From Setaria digitata (lineage: Eukaryota > Nematoda > Chromadorea > Rhabditida > Setariidae), in assembly GCA_003640385.1 (NCBI GenBank), contig RCAB01000141.1:1-64000 (forward strand): 64,000 nt of DNA, written 5' to 3'. The position numbers were made by a program, and so were the translations under genes. The notes under the pieces are model-generated. The model ran no database searches, was not told where the DNA came from, and saw nothing but the letters and a program-made list of their open reading frames with translations. Below, piece after piece: positions 56,950 through 64,000 of the stretch. How positions within the stretch are numbered: the first letter of the stretch is position 1; the number at the start of each line of letters is the position of its first letter.

Positions 56950-59900
56950 ATGCATCTTTACAACTTGCTTCGAGTGATTGCATCGATTGTTATACTTTGT
57001 GGTACGATCACAGCAATGTACCATCAACATCAGGATGTCGTACGTGAAAATTATATTACACTTGCTGCACACTTTACGGCCGATCATTTGTACAAAACGC
57101 ATCGATTGCAGGTCAATGAGTTACTTGGTGTACCTGCTATACAGGTAATGCTTGGGCATCCTATTTGTTAAACAAGTTGAATTTCGAATTTGATCTTTAA
57201 GAAAGAAAAAAGGAAACTCAAAATATTTGAAAGTTTTCTAGTGTCAATTAGACTTAAAATTATCAGTTAAATTGTAGAGCCAAGTCATTGCGGCGTTCAA
57301 CTGTAAATATCGGTGGGGTAATTTTGAGTCACATTTCAATTAATTGCTGACTAATTTTTAGTCCATTATCGATCGTTTGGATTTCAAACGGACAACACTT
57401 AATTCTTCGTTGGTGCGTGATATAATGAATCGTCTTGACGCGCAATTTGGAAAGTATTTCAATTTATTAGCTGAAACAAAGAAATACATTTCAAGCAGTT
57501 CGCAGCCGGATTGGATCACTTTTCGTGACTATCGGTCGATGGCAGAATGCGCACGGATTGCACCAGGATATTTGAGGTCTGTTTCTTATGTGGTACAGAA
57601 TTTTGTTTTTTTTTTTAACGGTGTTGAATTGATTGAATTTGACTAATTTCGATCACCTTTGTTTCATTACTAGCACTCCTGTCGCTCAACATTTGATTAA
57701 AAATGCCTGATTTTACTTATAGTATTCTAAAACGTGCAATACTTTCAGCTCATTTTTGCCTCTATTGGTGTCACTAACGTATAAAAGTGATTAGTTTCTT
57801 TATTATGTAAAATTGCTAATAATATTGTTTTAAGCTATGAAGAACAGTTTGGTACACGGGTAAACATGACTAGTGCATGCTTGATATCAGCTAAACAATC
57901 ATCAAGGTTTCTGTATTACGCCGAGAAAAACCTCACATCAAGTAACGTTTTTAACGTGGATGAGTAGAAATTTAATTTTAGTTTACTTCAAGAAAAAAAA
58001 ATCTAGGAAATCGAGGATAACTCGCTTTTTCTGAAGTTTCATGACTTAATAGATTTAACGGCTCTGAGCCTAATCAACGATTTCGTCAACTTGAAATTTA
58101 AAAATGAGTGATTATTTGGAAATGTGTCATAAATTATTTTACACTTAGTTTTGCATGCGAATGCACTTGACAGTGCTATTCGATGGCAGTATATTATTGG
58201 AACTAGTGGACCACATGTCGAATACCCTGCACATGCCTTTCCAATCCATAAGCGGCGACACTGGGGTCCATTTATTGCTGCCGCTTTACCTCAGAAACGA
58301 CGTGTTCTAATTCTTATTGATGCAGGTTCATCTATTTAAAAAATAATAATAATGATCCGGTATATTAGAGCGAGTAAAATGGGGGATGGTGGGGAGAATT
58401 ATAGCTTGTTAATAAATGGATTTAACGAGAAATACTGAGACGGTTGTGGGATATTATTCTTCAAGCATCTAAACAAAAGAAGGATTTAAAGCTTCTTTTA
58501 GGTCAACTCATCTAAAAGATTGTTTTAGTATTATTCATGCTTCGCTCAAACTGATGTGATTGAAGTTTCTGGTATTTGTCATTGGTGGTAAAATAACTGC
58601 AGCATTTAAGTAAATCATCTGTAACAAAAGTAAAAGAAATAACAAAAATATCTGTTCAAAGAAAACAAGTGCGGTATTGTCGCGGTGTGTGAAAAGGGAG
58701 CAGATTTTTAGTTTAAATTAATATTTAGGAAACTGCTAATTTCAGTGGAACTATGTATTAAATAAAATTGAAGTTCGTATAATCGAAGTCGAACGTTATT
58801 TATTTTAATCTTCTAAACATTTCAGGAACTTTACTTTCTGATACCCAGCTGCTTAAAGCGAAAAGTGTTGCGAAGATCCTCCTTGACGGTGCTGTTCCTG
58901 GGGACAGGTATGTTTTAAAGCTTTCAATTAATTCTTAAGGTAGACTAGGAATTTTTGCTCATTTTTATTTGCGACGAACTAATTAGTGGTACCTGCTAAT
59001 AGCTTTTAACAAGAAACTATTCATATGTTGTATCGGAACAGTTAAAGCAGTGTGTATTTTGGCTGTGATGGATTTCATCATCAAAATAATGTAATCTTGA
59101 TCTTCTTCAACAGATACATTTCCTACATCCTTGATTTGGTTGCTTTTTAATTGAAAATTTTGTTGCTTTTCAAGTATTCAAGCATTTTGAAAGGAGCACT
59201 AATAGCTCTTGTTTTTAATGAGATTTAGAATTTGAGACATACAGGTACATGGTGATGGTATCAAATGGAACAGATAATTTCAAAGCTTGCAAAAACCAAA
59301 ATTTTCTTGGTGTAACGAATGAACAGATTGCCGTAATGGCCACTTTTATTGATGGATTTGAACAAGGTGACCAAAAAGCATATTCACATACTAGTGCTAT
59401 TCAAATGGCTTGCAGATTGTTTGTCGAGGTATGTGAAGATTTAGGAAAAATACGCTGGAAAATTCTAAAAAAAATTTTTTCAAAATGGTTATCTTTCTTT
59501 TTAAATGCAATGAAACGTAAGTAGTGATTTGTGGTTGGGTTAGCGTAGTTTGTTTTTTTCCCCCTCCAGTAAATAGTTTGTATAACACCATGCATTCTGA
59601 ATCATAGTTTTAGGACTTTGTCACTCTAGTTTTTATCTAAAACATAAAGGTTAATGAGATATTCTGATCTGATATCAAATTTTGATGTTTCATTAAATTC
59701 TTGTAAGGTCATTGAGACGCCATAAGTATATTATGGATCTCCATACCTGAGACATATTTTCTATTTTTTTTTTCTTCAGTCTGATTACTTTTCTGCATAA
59801 GCATCAACAAATATAATTAATTTTTTATTAATTTTAAAAACGATGTCCAACTACACTTCTTTCATTCAATCTGAAAAATTTTTTTTTTGCCTTTACTCTA

Positions 59901-62900
59901 CAACTTTTATTCTTCATTAGTTTTTCGTGAAAGTATTTCAAAAAAAAAATCTGGTTTGATTTCCTATTCAACTCTATCCTAAAAAGGATTTGGCTGCTAG
60001 GAGCTTCCTAGACCTTTAATATAAATATGGTATGATTCTGAAATTTATTTCTGCAGGAAGAAGAATTTAGCCGAGATGAGGGTAGAAATGAATTTTACCA
60101 CAATATTTTGTTTTATATCAGTCGAGGTGTGATGTCGGAATTGGGTGAAGCAGCTTCGGTTTTGAACGCTGTGGCGGAAATTGTTTTAAAAGCAAATGTT
60201 CGTGTGAAAATTAATACTCTGGCACTGAGCGATGGTTTGTTCCTTTTTGACAGTTTCAGTACTGTTAAGTCAAATATCAAATTAAGTCAAATCTACTCTT
60301 CTAATCGTTGAATAAGCTGAGGTTATTTTTGCTATATTAAAGTGGATAAGATTTATATTGCGTAATTCAGTGGATAAGATTTTATATTGCCTCTATGCGA
60401 TATATTCTTATTTAATTATCGTCCGCTGCTTTTGTTTGCTTGTCGGAAGTGTTTTTCTTTTTTACGGCAGGTCAGAAGTGCAATTTTTTAAAATCTTTTC
60501 AAGAATTATGTAATAACTAGCAATAAAATTCATCACTTTATTGCTAGTTATCACATAATTCTTGAAAAGATTAAACAAAAAAATTCTCTGGAAAGATTAA
60601 AAAAAAAAGTAAGGATAGCTGAAGCTCATCCTATCCGATTGGTTTTCCTTTAATAGTAAAAAAAAATTGTTAAAGGAAAAAGTTTACTTGTAAAGATTTC
60701 TTTCAGAGTTATTCTGAGAATTCTAATTCTAGGTGAAGAAACGCCACTTTTTTGGTCATATGAATTTTTAAAAAGTATCGCGGAAATGAATTTTACAAAA
60801 TACCAGCAGTCGCTTGGTGAAAACTTGAAAGGAGCCTTGAACAAAACGACGATACCAGGAAAAGTGTGTACTTTTTTCAGTTGAAGGAAATTGTGTCATT
60901 TGGAAATTGGATTTTGGAAATTGCGTCACTGTATAGATTATTATTTATCATTTTCTTTTGCTCAGCCGGTAACTGATAACTGATCAATTGTCAATTATAG
61001 GTAGTTTCGATTGGAACAAATGAGCATGCAACTCTTACATTGCTTCGAATGTTTGAGCTTCTTTCCATTGGTAATAATGAGAAATTGCCGAGTGACTCAT
61101 CGAGCGGACAGTTATTCTGGTCATATCCTTTCAATGAATACCAAGCAACACTAGTTTCTCTCTCCACCAGCTTTCAAAAGGATAACAAATTGGTACGTCT
61201 GTATTTAGATATTTCAAATTTAAATTTATACTTTTACGATCCCAATCTAGTTTCTCACTGGTCAAAGAAGATTGAAAAGTTTCCAGGCAGCTGTAATTGG
61301 TATGGATTTGAACTTGGATATAATTGCTGATGTTATTAAGTACAATGATTTAGTAGTGATGACACCGACGAAGACTAGATTACGAATTTTCCTTTGTGAT
61401 CTACAAGGGTAAGCTTATCTCTATTTGTAAGTTTTATTTCAGGATTATCAGGAATGATTAGTTTATAAGCGTTTTCCAGTTTTCACTTTTTTTTCGAAAC
61501 TTATCTCACTACAGCATAAGTAACACCAACTCTATTATTTGTGAGATAAATCTGCCTCATAATGGCCATAATATCTTACGACAGTTTTTATTCGTTGTAT
61601 ATCTTGGCTTTCTCTTTGGTTTGTAAGTTCTTCTTGAAATTAACATTTTTAAAAAATTCCAAAAGAAGTCATTGACTTAAGCTGCTGCTAACTAAAATTT
61701 TTTAGCCGAGTCGTCATCGCTTCTCATATGCGTAAAACATCACTGTGGCCTTTGCATATTGGTACGCTGGAAGCTTGGTCGGAAAAAGATCTGTGGCTTA
61801 GTGAGCATTTCTCAACCGAAGAAATTAGCGAAGGTTCATTTGAAATTGTAAAAGAGCAAGCAATGGAAAAAATGAAATTAAAATACACTTGGATGCGAGT
61901 ACGTTTTTATTTATGTTACCAAAACTATTTGCTAAAAAAATTTCTTTTTCCTTCTGTTTCATTGAATTTTAATCGACAGTTTTACTTAGTGCAGTGGTCA
62001 TTAATCAGAATTTTTAAATCTTAATTAGGACTTCAAGTAAAAAATATTTAAGGTGATTAGAAATAACTTCTCTTATTCTTGAGATGCAGAGTTTTAACAA
62101 GGCAGTAAAAAGAAAGCTACCCGTTAATGTATTTTTTATCATTTATTAGTAAAGAGAATAAAAGTAAAAACTAGCAAACATATCTAAGAAAATAGCGATA
62201 AGAAATATGAGAATACTTGGCTTGATGTATGAAGCTTTTTATGAAATTTTAATCACTTTCTTACACTATACTTTTTCCTGCAATATATGCTTATTTTCGT
62301 CAGTCATCCCTGACATGAAGTGGTGGGGTAAAGTTGCTTTCATGAATCACTTATTTTGAAATTTATAAATCTAATATTTTATTTCTCTTCTACGAGACTA
62401 TATTTCAGCTACGGAATGCTCCATTTGTTGTTGTTATGGCTGTGAAAGTTAGCGAGATGGAAGCTAAAATTTCAATGCTTTTAAAGAACACAAGACAAGA
62501 ATACGTTCTCGATAATCTTGTGTATCATCGCCTTGATATTCAGGTTATTTTGTAGAATTTTTAACCGTTTTTTTTTCTAATCATTGCAATTTTTTCCAGT
62601 GCTATGGGTAGTTTATTTCAGAGAGATTCTTCGCTTTCCTATTGCTCACATTTTGGCTATCTTTCCACAATGAAATTAGGTGGTGTTTATCTAAGCCCAA
62701 GCTGTTTCACTGTTTCCTCTTTGCAGCGGCCACCATCTCCACAGTGGATCGCCAATTATTGGGTCTATTTAGGTATTTTCATAAATTTTTGTATTTCCAA
62801 CAGTTTATTAAACTGAAAAGTCAGAAAATTAACTTGTTGCATGTTATAACTATAAGGAAAAATGTACGAGAAGTTTTTCGCAACATATACGGAATTCAGT

Positions 62901-64000
62901 GAGTAAGCGAAGTAGCAACCGGGAGAAAAGGAATGATACGCCATAAAGTTGTTAAGAGATCTTCTAATGACGATGTTCTGACAATTATTTCTTGAGGTGA
63001 TCCGTTTGGTTTAATTCGCAATACGGGTATTCGTTTGAGCGTTCGTGAACATGTTGGTGCGCTTTCTGGTATTATACCATACTGGCGTGATAAAGCATCT
63101 GGTGATTCACATGAATTTGTGTTGCGACGTTATATAGCCACTTCACGAGGTGTTATGATCACTTATCCTGCAACTGTTATTCGAGACAATTATGAACCTG
63201 ACTTGCAATTATGGTTGGTTTTTTCATATTTTAATCTATGGTATCTCGCGATCAAATTTCATCCTACTTAAGAAACTGTAAAGGGTCGCATTTCTGGTAT
63301 TTCAATCTTTTAAATGGTTTACATTTCTTCTTAGTGAGAAAAGATGGATAATAGAAAGGCAGAAACATTTATAAACTGAGATTTGCAGTCTTCATTTCCA
63401 GAATCCTTCTCAATTTAATTTTCATGCTTCAATTTTGCTTCCAGTGGAATTCTTTAAAGAATCATTGGTCACTTTCTATTTCATCTTTGTTTAGGTATGT
63501 GCGCGCTAATGAATTTCCTGGAAGAATCGTTGTGACTGGACCATTCTTAGAGGATAATGTAGGACAAGTTGTAACGATTTCGACAGCTGTTTTTGAAGGT
63601 AGATTCGCCATTGAATTCTAAATTTTCTATTTTTTTTTTCCTTTTGAAATGATTATGTTCAGAATTTTTTTTTTTTTGCACTTTTTAAAAGTCAAACCAA
63701 AAATCTAACGATGTTTCAGGTCAAGCCGGAAGTATGCATAATTCTAAAGATCAAGTTTTTGCTGTCGTTGCTATGGATGTTACCGTGGGCTTTTTTTCGA
63801 AGTTGTTGCGAAATGCAATCAGCATTTGCAGAGAGGTTTATTTTTTATTCTTTTTCATATTGGTTTATTTTATTCTCCTTTAAAGAGATGTATAATTGGA
63901 CTAAAGCTCTTTCTTATGTATTTTTGAGTTGCATTACGCTGCAAGTAGAGCGCCATCTATTTAACAAAGTATAAATTTTTGATGATTTCTAGTCCCGGCG
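56950..64000 (+). CDS. CACHD1/alpha2delta-like protein (VWFA and Cache domains), partial
   Basis: Extracellular membrane-attached protein of the voltage-gated calcium-channel alpha2delta family; closest in layout to CACHD1. Exons: 56950-57144, 57362-57576, 57835-57941, 58149-58325, 58826-58907, 59245-59428, 60057-60234, 60733-60863, 61001-61192, 61287-61408, 61706-61898, 62409-62551, 62600-62772, 62997-63213, 63495-63598, 63720-63835, then an exon starting at 63993 cut by the window edge. All phases agree; 845 residues visible. Signal peptide/anchor MHLYNLLRVIASIVILCGTI (1-20); VWA_N-like region about 60-215; VWFA from RRVLILIDAG (about 223); first Cache region about 435-640; second about 700-843 (RNTGIRLSVREHVGA ... 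VVAMDVTVGFF). The VWFA metal site reads DAGTL instead of DxSxS. The exon 62409 donor (TTTT|GTAGAA) is weaker than the others. The transmembrane/C-terminal part is outside the window. Confidence 0.9.
58149..60863 (+). other. VWFA domain exons of the CACHD1-like gene
   Basis: Exons 58149-58325 (end), 58826-58907, 59245-59428, 60057-60234, 60733-60863. The first strand RRVLILIDAG is followed by SDTQLLKAKSVAKILLDGAV, GDRYMVMVSNGT, the helix with HTSAIQMACRLFVEE, and a long FYISRGVMSELGEAASVLNA insert before INTLALSDG and the ETPLFWSYEFLK end. The Asp of the MIDAS is kept but both Ser positions are replaced (DAGTL). Metal-dependent ligand binding of the classical kind is therefore unlikely. Confidence 0.8.
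60492..60572. repeat. 36-bp-arm hairpin in a CACHD1-like intron
   Basis: Arms 60492-60527 and 60537-60572 are reverse complements with a single mismatch, around a 9-nt loop ATTCATCAC. The left arm begins AATCTTTTCAAGAATTATGT. Weaker A/T pairing continues outside. It lies in the 498-nt intron between exons 60057-60234 and 60733-60863. A transcript would fold into an 81-nt near-perfect stem-loop, the size of a microRNA or small hairpin precursor; a foldback/MITE relic is the main alternative. Confidence 0.9.
61515..61622 (+). other. Possible 108-nt in-frame cassette exon of the CACHD1-like gene
   Basis: Between CTCACTACAG and a consensus donor GTAAGTTC lies an open segment of 108 nt whose phases (one base in, two out) match both neighbours, so including it would add 36 residues in frame. 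They read ISNTNSIICEINLPHNGHNI then a very hydrophobic FLFVVYLGFLFGF. Joining exons 61287-61408 and 61706-61898 directly gives FLCDLQG-RVVIASHMRK, which fits the Cache fold much better, so skipping is probably the default. Confidence 0.35.
62997..63835 (+). other. Second Cache domain exons of the CACHD1-like gene
   Basis: Exons 62997-63213, 63495-63598 and 63720-63835. They encode NTGIRLSVREHVGALSGIIP, a WRDKASGDSHEFVLRRYIAT segment, PGRIVVTGPFLEDNVGQVVT and the closing strand/helix FAVVAMDVTVGFFSKLL, the typical end of a dCache module. The next exon begins at 63993 after ATTTCTAG. Confidence 0.82.

Noticed and set aside
59397..59595. Two minus-strand frames near 59.4-59.6 kb
   Set aside because: Antisense to the VWFA exon and its following intron; no independent support.
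1..64000. Bacterial endosymbiont insertion or contaminant
   Set aside because: No stretch has bacterial gene density, long uninterrupted ORFs or Shine-Dalgarno spacing; all recognised genes are spliced animal genes.

Overview
The window looks like nuclear DNA of a parasitic nematode, most likely a filarial (clade III, Spirurina) worm. The evidence is: roughly three-quarters A+T; many poly-T/poly-A runs and simple repeats; introns with T-rich ends and (T)TTCAG acceptors; and genes with clear nematode/animal orthologues broken into many small exons. Species cannot be fixed from sequence alone. No bacterial (e.g. Wolbachia) insert, rRNA, tRNA or CRISPR array was recognised. Three single N's sit beside homopolymers, so the assembly is imperfect there.

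Layout. (1) 1-22.2 kb: almost entirely AT-rich and non-coding to my reading. Weak tail-to-tail exon candidates lie at the left edge (109-230 on +, 522-811 on -), followed by scattered diverged duplications, palindromes and a ~32-bp/92-bp minisatellite near 15 kb. (2) 22.2-49.4 kb (+): an Eph receptor tyrosine kinase (vab-1 type). Twenty-three exons from 30800 to 49387 join in a single open frame of 1079 codons covering ephrin-binding domain, cysteine-rich region, two fibronectin III domains, transmembrane helix, juxtamembrane YxxP tyrosines, complete kinase and SAM domain. The missing N-terminus is probably encoded by two small upstream exons that I propose at 22326 and 23509, inside an unusually ACGT-rich island. 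(3) 49.4-52.4 kb: tail-to-tail intergenic DNA holding nine near-identical 71-bp tandem repeats. (4) 52.4-55.5 kb (-): a ten-exon gene for a 331-residue Ser/Thr/Asn-rich protein that I do not recognise. (5) 55.5-56.8 kb: a short head-to-head intergenic region. (6) 56.8 kb to the right edge (+): the 5' two-thirds or so of a CACHD1/alpha2delta-like gene (VWFA plus Cache domains), 845 codons visible, running out of the window.

Biology. The two recognisable genes encode cell-surface proteins acting in animal development and neurons. The Eph receptor binds ephrins and signals by kinase-dependent and -independent routes in epidermal morphogenesis and axon guidance. The CACHD1-like protein belongs to the family of extracellular alpha2delta calcium-channel subunits. 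Nothing suggests an operon: vab-1 and the unknown gene converge, and the unknown gene and the CACHD1-like gene diverge. The most distinctive non-gene items are a 36-bp-arm hairpin in a CACHD1-like intron, the 71-bp minisatellite, two in-frame optional exons (24 nt in vab-1, 108 nt in the CACHD1-like gene), a GC-AG intron in vab-1, and T-tract/G-tract junctions inside vab-1 introns.
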